Shown here one piece after another: positions 36,199 through 45,645 of a DNA stretch of 64,000 bases (position 1 is its first letter; every line of letters starts with the position of its first letter). The stretch comes from Bacillota bacterium (GTDB taxonomy: Bacteria > Bacillota > Clostridia > Acetivibrionales > DTU013): positions 1 to 64,000 of the forward strand of contig JAEZCA010000025.1 of NCBI GenBank assembly GCA_023412665.1, written 5' to 3'. The translations under genes were made by a program, and so were the position numbers. The notes under the pieces were generated by a model. The model was not told the origin of the DNA and did no database searches. It saw only the letters and a list, made by a program, of their open reading frames with translations.

Positions 36199-37995
36199 TT
36201 AGCCCACCTCTTCCTCATCATTCAGGAACTTGAACTGGGAGGTGTAAAGCTTGTAATACTGTCCCTGGAGCTTGATAAGCTCCTCATGTGTGCCTGACTC
36301 CACAATACCTCCGTCTTCAACCACCATTATGCGGTCGGCGCTGCGGATGGTCGAAAGCCTGTGGGCTATTACAAAGGAAGTCCTGCCCTTCAGCAGCTTC
36401 CTGATGCCCTTCTGTACCAGTCGTTCAGTATGGGTATCAATACTGGCCGTAGCCTCATCGAGTATCAGTATGCGCGGGTTGGCAAGCAGCGCCCTCGCAA
36501 AAGCGATCAACTGCCGTTGACCGGCAGAAAGTCTTGTGCCGCGCTCATTCACATCGGTATCATAGCCCTTCTCAAATTTCATTATGAACTCGTGGGCAGA
36601 TACAGCCTTCGCTGCCTCGATAACCTCTTCATCTGTCGCATCCAGCTTGCCGTAACGAATGTTTTCCTTGATCGTTGCCGAAAAAAGGAATGTATCCTGA
36701 GGCATAAGGCCTATCTGGCCTCTGAGACTATCAAGTGTAACATTGTTGAGGTTGTGCCCGTCGATGAGTACTTCACCTTCCGTAACCTCGTAGAACCTGC
36801 TGATCAGGTTTACAATGGTGGTCTTGCCGGCGCCTGTCGAGCCGACCAGCGCAATAGTCTGACCGGCGGAGACATCAAAGCTGACATCCCTTAGAACCTG
36901 CTGCCCCTCATCGTATCCGAAGGTCACATTTCTGAAGGAAACATCCCCCTTTATCTTCGGCATAGGCTTCGAACCCGACCTGTCCTTAATGTCAGGGTCG
37001 ATGTCAAGTATCTCGAATATCCTCTCTGCTCCCGACATATTGGTAACAAGCTGGTTGTAAAAGTTGCTTATGTTCATTATCGGCTGCCAGAACATGGAGA
37101 CATAGCTGGTGAATGCCACCAGAAGGCCCGGTGTTATGGAATCCGTTTGTATCAGGCTGGCACCGAACCAGAATACCAGGATGTTACCTACCCCCCAGGA
37201 CATTTCCACCGTAGGCCAGAAGAAGTCATTCATACGTATCGCGCTTATAAAAGCATCCTTCCACTCATTGCACAGCTTCAGGAATATCGACGAGGTTTCA
37301 TCCTCAGCGGCAAAGCTCTGAACGACACGTATCCCCGAGAAATCCTCATGGGTAAACGCGTTCAGGTTTGAGGACTTCTTTCTGTTCAGCTGCCATCTCT
37401 TCCTCGATGATATGGATATGAATGAGAAGACAACTACCATTACAGGCAGTGTTGCCAATGCTACCAGTCCCAACCTGTAGTTCATCACCATCATGATGAC
37501 CACAACGGAGGTTATTTTTATAAACTCAGGGATCAGGCTGGTAACACCGTTTGTAAAAAGGTCATTCAGCGAGTTGACATCCCCGATGATCCTGGCAAGT
37601 ATCTTCCCTGCCGGCCTGCTGTCAAAAAACGAGAAGGACAGCTTCTGTATATGTCCGTACAACTGCTGGCGGATCGTCAACAGTATGCTGTTGGAGACCT
37701 TTCCCATGGTCAGCGTCCTGAACCGCGAACAAAGCATGGCAACCGCATTTACCAGTATCATTACTCCTCCGAGTAAAAATAGGTTTTTCCAGTCCTTTTG
37801 AACGATGAATCTGTCAATACCGATCTTCAATAGGTACGGATTAAAAAGCTCAACTGCTATTACGACCGCCATCAGCAGCAGCGTCATAATGACAGACCAG
37901 ATATAAGGCTTCAGATACGCTGCCAGCCTCCTGATCAGCGATATGTTCAGGCTCTCCTGAAGCTCCTCATCTTCCTTAAAATTATTTATAGGCAT
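36199..37995 (-). CDS. ABC exporter half, permease-ATPase (canonical catalytic glutamate)
   Basis: 598 residues. Six-helix type IV exporter membrane domain (1-330), then the ATPase: Walker A VGSTGAGKTT, Q-loop LMPQDTFLF, signature LSAGQRQL (slightly off LSGGQ), Walker B ILILDEATAS with catalytic Glu, switch His in VIAHRLSTI. Its start lies right at the stop of the upstream half, so the two are translationally coupled and form a heterodimer of the BmrCD/TmrAB type. Substrate unknown: drug, lipid or peptide. This half supplies the Glu for the active nucleotide site. Confidence 0.93.
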   Translation of the reverse strand: MPINNFKEDEELQESLNISLIRRLAAYLKPYIWSVIMTLLLMAVVIAVELFNPYLLKIGIDRFIVQKDWKNLFLLGGVMILVNAVAMLCSRFRTLTMGKVSNSILLTIRQQLYGHIQKLSFSFFDSRPAGKILARIIGDVNSLNDLFTNGVTSLIPEFIKITSVVVIMMVMNYRLGLVALATLPVMVVVFSFISISSRKRWQLNRKKSSNLNAFTHEDFSGIRVVQSFAAEDETSSIFLKLCNEWKDAFISAIRMNDFFWPTVEMSWGVGNILVFWFGASLIQTDSITPGLLVAFTSYVSMFWQPIMNISNFYNQLVTNMSGAERIFEILDIDPDIKDRSGSKPMPKIKGDVSFRNVTFGYDEGQQVLRDVSFDVSAGQTIALVGSTGAGKTTIVNLISRFYEVTEGEVLIDGHNLNNVTLDSLRGQIGLMPQDTFLFSATIKENIRYGKLDATDEEVIEAAKAVSAHEFIMKFEKGYDTDVNERGTRLSAGQRQLIAFARALLANPRILILDEATASIDTHTERLVQKGIRKLLKGRTSFVIAHRLSTIRSADRIMVVEDGGIVESGTHEELIKLQGQYYKLYTSQFKFLNDEEEVG

Positions 37996-39732
37996 TTATA
38001 CCACCTCTTTTTCCAATGCTTCCACATAGTCGCGGTACTGTTCGCAATATGTGTCATAATATCTTCCGCGCAGTCTCAGAAGCTCATCATGGCTTCCTCT
38101 CTCTGCTATGCTGCCGTCCTCGAAGTAAAGGATCTCATCGGCATTTTTGACTGCAGACACCCTGTGGGCGATAATGAAGCAGGTAATCCCCTTCCTTCTT
38201 TCCATCGCCTTCTGGATTGCATATTCCGTTTCCATGTCAAGGGCGGATGTGGAATCATCCATTATCAGCACCCTTGCATCCCTGACCAGAGCTCTTGCAA
38301 TGGATATCCTCTGCTTCTGGCCTCCCGACAGACCTATGCCCCTTTCTCCGATAACGGTCTTATAACCCTCCGGCATCTGGGACACAAATTCATCTACCAT
38401 TGCATCCCTGCAAGCAGCCATGAATACGTCATCTGGCACTTCACCCGCCCCGAACTTGATGTTGTCTTCGATAGTGTCTGAAAACAGGAACGTATCCTGC
38501 ATTACAGCCGTCACATTCTTTCTGAGCGTGGTCAGGTCTATTTCTTTTACATCGATGCCGTCAATCAGCACCTTTCCGTCTGAACAGTCATAATACCTGC
38601 CAATCAGGTTTACAAGGGAGCTTTTACCTGCCCCTGTCATCCCCATAATGGCAACTGTACTGCCCGGCCTGGCATCAATATTGATGTCCTTCAATACGCT
38701 GGTGCCGGCAAATTCAAAGCTGACATTCCTGAACTCCACATGGCCGTTAATCTTATCAGGCTTTCTTGGTGCATCGCAGTTCTTGATCACCGGCTCTTGC
38801 TCAAACAGCTTGTCGATCTTCTTTATCGATGCTATACACTGTGCCAGCACGCTGGTTAGCCATCCCATCATACGCATAGGCCAGATCAGCATGAAAATGT
38901 AATTACTGAAAGCAACCAGGGTGCCAAGAGACATTTCTCCACCTATGACAAAGTAACCGCCAAAGGTAATAACCAGTACAAGCACACAATTTGAAAGAAA
39001 TTCGATGGGAGGATTGTACCTTGCCATTGCCCTTGCCTGCTCAAAATTTATTTTGTAGTTTTCTTCGTTCTGATGAAGAAACTTCTGTATCTCATACTTT
39101 TCCCTGCCGAATGCCTTTACGACTCTGACTCCCGCTATGTTCTGCTGTGCAGTCGTATTTAGCACCGCCCTCTGGTCGCTTATCTTTTCATAGGTCTTGC
39201 CAACGGACCTTTCAAGCTTGAATACCACAAACTCGATGACCGGCATAGTTACAAGGCTTATGAGCGCCAGCTTCCAGTTGATCGTCAGCAGGATCACTGT
39301 CGCAATAATAAAATATATGACCTGCTCCAAAAACAGCATGAAGCCAAAGCATATTGCATGCATTACGTTCTCGGTATCTTCTTTGATCCTGGACATCAGC
39401 TCTCCGGTATTGTTTTCATCAAAGAACGAGAACGATAGCTTTTGTATGTGGTCAAAAATATTTTTTCTGAGATTAACTATAACCTTGGAGCTGGATATGT
39501 CAAAACACAACTCCTTGAAGTAACCCAGAACCGCACGGCCAAGAGTGATGCCTGCCAGCGCAAGTAAAGCCGTTCTGAGATATTCCATCTTTCCGTTCTG
39601 AATTACCTTGTCAATTATCTCTCCCACAAAGTAAGGATTGTACATATCAAGTGTAATGGCTGTGACTAATGCTAAAAATCCCAGCAGGTAGGTAAGCCAT
39701 TGCTTCAAAATCAACTTCAATAACCGTTTCAA
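37996..39732 (-). CDS. ABC exporter half, permease-ATPase (catalytic Glu replaced by Asp)
   Basis: 578 residues. N-terminal six-helix domain, then Walker A MGMTGAGKSSLV, Q-loop AVMQDTFLF, a canonical signature LSGGQKQRI, but Walker B VLIMDDSTSALD, with Asp where the catalytic Glu normally stands; switch His IIAHRVSAV present. The Asp for Glu swap next to a partner with intact Glu is the mark of heterodimeric exporters with one degenerate ATP site. First gene of the pair; 190 bases upstream on the same strand is the small repeat-peptide gene, separated by a terminator. Confidence 0.93.
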   Translation of the reverse strand: MKRLLKLILKQWLTYLLGFLALVTAITLDMYNPYFVGEIIDKVIQNGKMEYLRTALLALAGITLGRAVLGYFKELCFDISSSKVIVNLRKNIFDHIQKLSFSFFDENNTGELMSRIKEDTENVMHAICFGFMLFLEQVIYFIIATVILLTINWKLALISLVTMPVIEFVVFKLERSVGKTYEKISDQRAVLNTTAQQNIAGVRVVKAFGREKYEIQKFLHQNEENYKINFEQARAMARYNPPIEFLSNCVLVLVITFGGYFVIGGEMSLGTLVAFSNYIFMLIWPMRMMGWLTSVLAQCIASIKKIDKLFEQEPVIKNCDAPRKPDKINGHVEFRNVSFEFAGTSVLKDINIDARPGSTVAIMGMTGAGKSSLVNLIGRYYDCSDGKVLIDGIDVKEIDLTTLRKNVTAVMQDTFLFSDTIEDNIKFGAGEVPDDVFMAACRDAMVDEFVSQMPEGYKTVIGERGIGLSGGQKQRISIARALVRDARVLIMDDSTSALDMETEYAIQKAMERRKGITCFIIAHRVSAVKNADEILYFEDGSIAERGSHDELLRLRGRYYDTYCEQYRDYVEALEKEVV

Positions 39733-39860
39733 AAAAACTCCCCCTTAGCTCAATTTTTTCAGAGCTTTCTTTTCTTACCGATAAACAACCTTACACAAAG
39801 ACTATCAGAAGATTCCGGCAAACATGAAAATAGGCCGCAGATTCGCACACCGCCGCCCTT

Positions 39861-39898
39861 AAAAATAATTAAAGGCCGCGGGGATAACCCACGGCCTA
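39861..39898 (-). terminator. Terminator of the small repeat-peptide gene
   Basis: On the minus strand AGGCCG-GGG and CCC-CGGCCT form a stem with loop TTATC, followed by TTTAATTATTTTT. It is 23 bases after the small gene's stop and before the ABC genes. Confidence 0.85.
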
Positions 39899-39921
39899 CT
39901 CGTTCATTAACGTTGAAATCG

Positions 39922-40062
39922 TCAGACAATTCCAGTGAGTAAGGCAGGGTTATCGGATGCCATTTTCCCGTTGCTATCAAGTTTTACTGCATTTGCTGTG
40001 ATTACTGCATTTGCTGTGATTACTGCATTTGCCGCAATCATTCTGTTAAATTTACCTGACAT
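39922..40062 (-). CDS. 46-residue peptide with ANAVIT repeats, own transcription unit
   Basis: ATG 40062 follows AAGGAGG with a seven-base spacer. The product opens MSGKFNRMIA, continues with two and two-thirds exact copies of ANAVIT, and ends KLDSNGKMASDNPALLTGIV. The repeats are identical 18-base units in DNA (GCAAATGCAGTAATCACA), so they could slip in number. It has a readable promoter (40125-40153), a pair of direct repeats in the leader and a terminator, which argues that it is expressed. No double-glycine leader, cysteines or signal peptide. Sits upstream of the heterodimeric ABC exporter genes, so it could be its cargo, but terminator placement makes independent expression equally likely. 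I do not recognise the family. Confidence 0.65.
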   Translation of the reverse strand: MSGKFNRMIAANAVITANAVITANAVKLDSNGKMASDNPALLTGIV

Positions 40063-40083
40063 CTTCCTGCCTCCTTCTTAGAT

Positions 40084-40153
40084 ATTTGCGGAACCACAAA
40101 ACATTTGTGAAACCACATGAATCTATGGTAAATCAAAATCCTTTGATAGTCAA
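40084..40153 (-). promoter_or_regulatory. Promoter and paired direct repeats of the small peptide gene
   Basis: On the minus strand TTGACT (40148-40153), 17-base spacer, TACCAT (40125-40130). Just downstream, in the leader, TGTGGTTTCACAAAT and TGTGGTTCCGCAAAT (plus-strand 40103-40117 and 40084-40098) repeat with a 19-base period, close to two helical turns, so a protein could bind both on one face. Confidence 0.65.
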
Positions 40154-40280
40154 GAAGTTTTTTACAACTTTCTGCCATAATGAGGATGGAAATATAACTA
40201 AGGTCGTCCATAACCTTTATCGGCGAGGCATGTTTATTTTTTGGGAATACAATCATAATTCTAATAGCATTCCTGCTCTA

Positions 40281-41249
40281 TTACTCCAGTTCCTGCTCAA
40301 GCCGCATCCGCTCACGCTCCTGCTCCTGTTTGAGCTGTTTCTGCTTCTCATCATACTCCTTCTCCAGCAGAAGGATTTTTTCATAGGTGCTATTGTTGAT
40401 CACACCTGTGCTGTAGAGTTTATTTTCCTTTTGGAATTTCGAAACCGCATTTTTAAGAGTACTTCCAAACACTCCATCCTCACTGCCGTGATAATAGCCC
40501 AGCTTCTTCAACGCTCTTTCCATAGCCTGGACATCAGAGCCTACGTCACCGTCCCTCATTGGGTAAAAGGGTATATTGTCATATACTATGGTTACAAGCG
40601 TATTATGGGGTACGATTCTGTACAACTCCAACACTTCCTTATTGCGCATTCTGATGCAGCCTTTCGAGGTATTGGTCCTTCCGATGGACCAGGGTTCATT
40701 TGTGCCATGGATGCCATACTTCCCCCAGGGTACGTTGAATCCGAGCCAAGCTCCTCCGAACCCTTCCCCCCAGGTATCCTTGCTGATTATTTTCCAGGTC
40801 CCTATGGGTGAGGGCGAGTTGGGTTTTCCTCCTGAGACCTCATAGGTCGTGATTGGCTCACCGTCTTTATAAACATACATCAGCAGGTTATCAAGATCTA
40901 TAAAGAGGTGGTAGCCGGTCATACTTATTTCATGTTCCTTCTCCTTGGTATCCTCTTCGAAATTGACCGAGCTTGCATCCTCCTTCACAGTCTGGGCATC
41001 AGAGCTGTCAACATCTTCTATGTATGAGGCCACCGCATCTGCCGAATCCAAAAATTCTTCGATCGTCCGTTCATTTCCGCCGCAACTGCAAACGGTATCG
41101 CCCTGACGATCTGCTGCCCCGTCTTGAATCTCGTGCATATTCATATGCCCGCAGTCATCCCGTTTACTGAACACATTTATATATAAAAGAATAAGGATCG
41201 CTATAGCCAAAATGCTGTATAATATGGCATTTGTCTTTCTTTCATTCAT
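40281..41249 (-). CDS. L,D-transpeptidase (YkuD) with peptidoglycan-binding domain
   Basis: 322 residues. N-terminal membrane anchor (about 8-27), a Cys-containing acidic spacer, YkuD catalytic domain (about 112-225) with YGIHGTNEPWSIGRTNTSKG and CIRM, giving the HGT...S.GCIRM active-site histidine and cysteine. Then a PG_binding_1 domain (GDVGSDVQAMERALKKLGYY, followed by FGSTLKNAVSKFQ) and a Glu/Gln/Arg-rich coiled tail. Cross-links or modifies peptidoglycan outside the membrane. Sits divergent from the amidase fusion gene, both wall enzymes. Confidence 0.94.
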   Translation of the reverse strand: MNERKTNAILYSILAIAILILLYINVFSKRDDCGHMNMHEIQDGAADRQGDTVCSCGGNERTIEEFLDSADAVASYIEDVDSSDAQTVKEDASSVNFEEDTKEKEHEISMTGYHLFIDLDNLLMYVYKDGEPITTYEVSGGKPNSPSPIGTWKIISKDTWGEGFGGAWLGFNVPWGKYGIHGTNEPWSIGRTNTSKGCIRMRNKEVLELYRIVPHNTLVTIVYDNIPFYPMRDGDVGSDVQAMERALKKLGYYHGSEDGVFGSTLKNAVSKFQKENKLYSTGVINNSTYEKILLLEKEYDEKQKQLKQEQERERMRLEQELE

Positions 41250-41512
41250 TTACCGCTCACCGCCGACTCCCTGAACTACTTACTATAATAAATATGCCGA
41301 TTCTGTGATAATATATTTTTATTAAATAAGAATTCTCAACTTTCCCCACCCAAATCAGTGTCTGAACCTTTACAAATTAATGCAGCTCACGCCGCTGACC
41401 TCCGTCTGCTCACATCTGTCATTTATTACTATTGCATTACAATAGTTTAAAATAAGTTAAATAGACAGGTAATGGCGAAACTTTTGTAGAAATAATATGT
41501 CGAAATAGGTAT

Positions 41513-41580
41513 AACGAGGCGAAAGTTGTCCCCAGCCCCACCTCTTTACGTATTTTCAGTTGCTTGCGACCAGCCTCGTT
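41513..41580. repeat. Second hairpin with AACGAGGC/GCCTCGTT arms
   Basis: AACGAGGC at 41513-41520 and GCCTCGTT at 41573-41580, same arms as 23561-23607, with GCTTGC near the right arm in both. The inner loop sequence differs. Located in the 436-base spacer between the L,D-transpeptidase and the amidase gene; the rest of that spacer is AT-rich with no ORF of note. Confidence 0.5.
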
Positions 41581-41614
41581 GAAACGCGCAGAGGTAAGAA
41601 AATTTTTCGGCAAA

Positions 41615-41645
41615 CGAAAATTTTCAATGAACCGAAGTGTTATAA
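41615..41645 (+). repeat. Shared upstream element, copy 3 (weaker)
   Basis: CGAAAATTTTCAATGAAC, then CGAAGTGTTATAA, about 41 bases before the amidase gene start and pointing toward it. Matches copies 1 and 2 at GAAAATTTTC, TGAAC and GTTATAA. Confidence 0.45.
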
Positions 41646-41685
41646 CAATGCATTAAATAACCAGATTCTACATAAGGAGCTAATG

Positions 41686-44600
41686 ATGAAAAAACTGTTT
41701 AAACGAATTGCTACACCCATTATGATGTTAGTTGTGCTTATCGCACTGTTGACGACAAATACCTGTGCGCTGGAACAGTATACGGCAGTTCCTGCAACAT
41801 CGGCAGATACAGCTCCGGGCGGGCTGAAAGCGGAAGCCGCAGCAGGAGTGGAGAGTACTGCTGCAGCAGACAAATATGACGCTATAATGACAGGAACAGC
41901 ATTGATTTCTAACAGCATGATCCTGGCGGATAATACTTCCGCACAAAATAATAAAGACACTTACACCATCTCTGATAAACAAAAAGAAATGCGGGGCGTA
42001 TGGGTGGCATCCGTAGTTAATATAGATTACCCGACAAAGCCCACAACTGATCCCGAGACTCTGAAGGCAGAGGCGCTGAAGATATTGAACGATGCACAGG
42101 ACACAGGCTTTAACGCAGTCTTTCTCCAGATCAGGCCGACGGCTGATGCTTTTTATAAGTCAAAGTACTTCCCTTGGTCAAAATTTCTCACAGGCACTCA
42201 GGGAAAGGCTCCTGACGGGGGCTTCGACCCGTTGGACTTTTGGGTCACAGAGGCTCACAAGCGCGGCATAGAGCTGCACGCATGGATCAACCCTTACCGC
42301 ATAACAAAAAAGACAGCCTCCGAGGCAAAGCCTACTATCAATTCGCTTCACTCCACCCATCCCGCACGAAAAAATCCGAGCTGGGTGGTTCAATACTCCG
42401 ATAACAACCTCTATTTCAACCCCGGCATACCCGAAGTGCGTCAGCTGATCATAGACAGCGTAATGGAAATTGTCAGCAATTACGATATTGACGGAATACA
42501 TTTTGATGATTATTTCTATCCCGGAAGCGACTTCAACGATTCAAAAACATATACCCAATACGGAAAAGGTTTTAAAAACATCGGTGATTGGAGAAGGAAC
42601 AACGTCAATCTGCTGGTTTCAGAGGTAAACAATGCTATCAAGAGCTCGGGCAAGGACGTGCGCTTTGGCATCAGCCCATTCGGTATCTGGGCCAACAAGA
42701 AAAACAATTCCCTCGGAAGCGACACAAACGGTCTGGAAGCATACAGCGCTCATTATGCCGATACAAGAAAATGGGTGAAGGATGAGATCATTGATTATAT
42801 ATGCCCTCAGATTTATTGGAATATCGGATACAATGTTGCTGACTATAGCAAGCTGCTCACATGGTGGAAAAATGTCGTCAGCGGAACTTCGGTAGACCTG
42901 TACATTGGTCATGCCGCATATAAGGCGGGCAATTCGAGTAAATCCAGCCCCTGGTATGGCGTAGCTGAAATAGAAAAGCAGATGCTGCTGAACAGGAATT
43001 ACCCTGAGGTCAAGGGCAGCTTGTTTTATAATTACACCTCCCTTGCAAAATTTCCTGCCCTCAGTGCTACAATAAAGAGCGTTTACAGCCGACTGGACGG
43101 AAATACTACAAATGTACCCATTACAGTGGCCTGGCCTTCAAGTGATATAACAACAAGTTATACAAAGTATTATCTGACAGGCACCTCCGATCCGACAAAG
43201 CCTCTCTATATAAACGGTAAGCTGATTGAAGACCGCTCGGCAAAGGGCTATTTCGGTGTATTGATAGATCTGGCAAAGGGAGCCAATACCTTTACGTTTT
43301 CACAGGACGGATCGTCTGTGACCCGGACAATCACAAGGTCGACAGGCTCTTCATCTGCAACCAAGATGAGCAAGGCTCAGATTATAGCCTCCTCTGTATT
43401 CCCCCAGTCAGAGGAGTACAGAATGCCGGGTGAAAAAATAACCCTGTCCTGCCAGGCTCCTGCAGGCGCAAAGGTCACAGTTAAGATCGGCGGCAAGACA
43501 TACACGATGACCACCGCCTCCAAGAGCGGTGGATTGTACCAGGCGAAATTCACATATACGTATACTATTCCTTCCTATACGGGTACTCCCCGCAATATTG
43601 ACCTGGGCGCACCGGTATATTCGATGAATTATAACGGAACTGTCAAAACCGCTACAGCACCGGCAAAGGTCGGAGTTATAATGAAGGATTCACCCTTCTA
43701 TGCCGAGATAACAAATGAAGATATAGATACCTTTGAAACACCCAACTCCGGCAACGGCGCCGCTTATGAGCTCAGAAAGGGCATGGTGGACTATGTTACA
43801 GGCATGACAGGCAGCTATGCGCGGCTTGCCTCCGGCCTGTGGGTAAGGAAGGTAAGTATCTCCACATATACTTCAAAGGCAGCCTTGAACCCAAAAATCA
43901 CATCTGCGGTATATAGGACCGGAGAAAAATGGGATACGATGAAACTGACATATCCCTCTTCCCTTGCCGCAACCGCTTCCTTTGAGGGCTCAAAGCTCAA
44001 GGTCAATATATCTGCTGCTGCCTCAGGCGTGATACCTGTATTGCCGGGCAATGCACCGTTCTCTTCAGCAGCCTTCAATAAAACCGGACATATAGGTCAG
44101 TATGTGTTAACCATGAAATCAGGCGCAAATATTGATGGTTACTATATAGAAAAAGTTTCCGACGGTATTGTCGTCCATATTAAGAAGCCCGTGAAAGCTG
44201 CATCAGGCGATAAGCCGCTTACAGGGATAACCATAATGCTGGATCCTGGCCATGGCGGCGATGACAGCGGGGCTACAGGACCTTTGGGCACTTTATATCC
44301 AGAGAAAAAAGTAAATCTTAATACAGCGCTGAAGCTGAGATCTGAATTGGAGAGCCTTGGTGCCAAGGTACTGATGACAAGAACCACTGATACAGCCATA
44401 TCACTTTCAGACAGGCTGACAGCCTCAAGAAATGCGAAGCCCGATATGTTCCTGTCCCTCCATTCCAACAGTATGGCGGAAAATGTTGACATATCAAAAA
44501 TAAATGGTTTCTCAGTGCACTATAAGGAAGCACTGGCAAAATCACTCTCTCAGGAGCTGTTGGAAGGCTCTGTGGAAGCAGGGCGCAGAGGAAGAGGCCT

Positions 44601-44775
44601 TTACTGGGCAAACTTTTATGTAGTCAGAGGCACCTGGACACCCTCGATGCTTATTGAGATGGGCTTTATGCCCAACCCACGCGATATGGAAATGCTCTCG
44701 GACGACCTGGAACAAAGCTTCCTTGCAAAAAGGCTGGCCGCCGGCATCGTGGACTACTTCTCACGCCAGCGCTGA
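41686..44775 (+). CDS. Secreted GHL10 glycoside-hydrolase-like protein with C-terminal N-acetylmuramoyl-L-alanine amidase
   Basis: 1029 residues from ATG 41686 (AGGAG six bases before; ATG 41683 is just upstream). Signal peptide (about 1-30). Residues about 100-440 form a GHL10/DUF187 TIM-barrel: MRGVWVASVVNIDYPTKP, FNAVFLQIRPTADAFY, DIDGIHFDDYFYP with acidic residues, and WVKDEIIDYICPQIYWN. A linker of beta-type domains (about 480-830) follows. The last 190 residues are Amidase_3: MLDPGHGGDDSGATG (His ligand), YPEKKVNLNT (Glu), FLSLHSNSM (His) and catalytic Glu in SMLIEMGFM. Likely cleaves peptidoglycan during spore or cell-wall remodelling. Confidence 0.94.
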   Translation: MKKLFKRIATPIMMLVVLIALLTTNTCALEQYTAVPATSADTAPGGLKAEAAAGVESTAAADKYDAIMTGTALISNSMILADNTSAQNNKDTYTISDKQKEMRGVWVASVVNIDYPTKPTTDPETLKAEALKILNDAQDTGFNAVFLQIRPTADAFYKSKYFPWSKFLTGTQGKAPDGGFDPLDFWVTEAHKRGIELHAWINPYRITKKTASEAKPTINSLHSTHPARKNPSWVVQYSDNNLYFNPGIPEVRQLIIDSVMEIVSNYDIDGIHFDDYFYPGSDFNDSKTYTQYGKGFKNIGDWRRNNVNLLVSEVNNAIKSSGKDVRFGISPFGIWANKKNNSLGSDTNGLEAYSAHYADTRKWVKDEIIDYICPQIYWNIGYNVADYSKLLTWWKNVVSGTSVDLYIGHAAYKAGNSSKSSPWYGVAEIEKQMLLNRNYPEVKGSLFYNYTSLAKFPALSATIKSVYSRLDGNTTNVPITVAWPSSDITTSYTKYYLTGTSDPTKPLYINGKLIEDRSAKGYFGVLIDLAKGANTFTFSQDGSSVTRTITRSTGSSSATKMSKAQIIASSVFPQSEEYRMPGEKITLSCQAPAGAKVTVKIGGKTYTMTTASKSGGLYQAKFTYTYTIPSYTGTPRNIDLGAPVYSMNYNGTVKTATAPAKVGVIMKDSPFYAEITNEDIDTFETPNSGNGAAYELRKGMVDYVTGMTGSYARLASGLWVRKVSISTYTSKAALNPKITSAVYRTGEKWDTMKLTYPSSLAATASFEGSKLKVNISAAASGVIPVLPGNAPFSSAAFNKTGHIGQYVLTMKSGANIDGYYIEKVSDGIVVHIKKPVKAASGDKPLTGITIMLDPGHGGDDSGATGPLGTLYPEKKVNLNTALKLRSELESLGAKVLMTRTTDTAISLSDRLTASRNAKPDMFLSLHSNSMAENVDISKINGFSVHYKEALAKSLSQELLEGSVEAGRRGRGLYWANFYVVRGTWTPSMLIEMGFMPNPRDMEMLSDDLEQSFLAKRLAAGIVDYFSRQR

Positions 44776-44802
44776 CGGACGGAACTCGCGCAAAAGTAAA
44801 TA

Positions 44803-45645
44803 TCACGTCCGCATATTATTCAAAACTATAATAGTCCTTAGACAAAACGAAATGGCAGCATCAATTGCAGTGGCTTCAGTGTCCTTGTCGCCAAAGGGCG
44901 TGGAACCGCCTATGACGGCAAGGACGGCACCTGTCAGCACAGGGGCTCTGCCGGCTCTTCTGTTCTGCAGGCTGAATACCTGTCCGAGTGTAAACAATAT
45001 GCTGGTCTCCATCTCGGAGGCCAGTACCCCCCCTTCTTTCAGAAGCCTCATGTATTCCTCATTTTCCCGACGCTTCGGCCCCACTCCCATTTCCCTTGCA
45101 TAAAGCGAATCCTTTGAATGCACTATTCCGAAAAACACCTGCTTGGACATAGTTGCAGCAGGCTCAGCCAGCATTTCCTCATAGGCCTTATGAGATGCCA
45201 GAATAAATTCAGTGGATGGAATAGCCGGAAGCTCAACCGGAAGATATTTTCCGGAGGTGGTTTCATCCTTCACACTGCCGGTGGGTATAACAACAGACCC
45301 CGCCGGGATATATTCCGGCTGCATGGAGCCTGACGTGCCCACCCTGATAAGGTTCACCGCGCCCAGGGCGATCAGTTCGTTTATTATGATATCTGCGCTT
45401 GCCGCACCAATACCCGTCGATATGACAGCCATATCAATATCACCGGTCTTTGTCTCCATTTTCCCAAGATAAAGGTTGTGGTTTCTGGGATGCTTTTTAA
45501 CTACCACATCCTTCCACATGGCAGCTATCTTCTCAGCTCTGCCTTCGGATCCCGGTATCAAAACATACCTGCCGCATGCTCCGTTCCCTTCAAAATCGCC
45601 TTTCTCAGCATTGATATGTATCGGCGTGAAATTTTCCATACTCAT
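44803..45645 (-). CDS. Nucleoside phosphorylase-I family (uridine phosphorylase-like)
   Basis: 280 residues. Phosphorolysis of nucleosides in the cytoplasm for pyrimidine or purine salvage. NP-I marks: GRYVLIPGSEGRAEKIAAMW, VISTGIGAASADIIINELIA, LIRVGTSGSMQPEYIPAGSV and the purine/uridine loop GGVLASEMETSILFTLGQVF. Start ATG 45645 after a purine-rich stretch. Uridine phosphorylase is the closest family by pattern; purine nucleoside phosphorylase cannot be excluded. Convergent with the amidase gene, 27 bases apart. Confidence 0.9.
   Translation of the reverse strand: MSMENFTPIHINAEKGDFEGNGACGRYVLIPGSEGRAEKIAAMWKDVVVKKHPRNHNLYLGKMETKTGDIDMAVISTGIGAASADIIINELIALGAVNLIRVGTSGSMQPEYIPAGSVVIPTGSVKDETTSGKYLPVELPAIPSTEFILASHKAYEEMLAEPAATMSKQVFFGIVHSKDSLYAREMGVGPKRRENEEYMRLLKEGGVLASEMETSILFTLGQVFSLQNRRAGRAPVLTGAVLAVIGGSTPFGDKDTEATAIDAAISFCLRTIIVLNNMRT

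Noticed and set aside
39960..40035. Tandem 18-base units considered as a CRISPR or minisatellite
   Set aside because: Only two and two-thirds contiguous units without spacers, all in frame inside a short ORF with a strong RBS.
40038..40256. 72-codon frame on the minus strand
   Set aside because: It lies across the promoter, direct repeats and RBS of the small peptide gene and has no RBS of its own.
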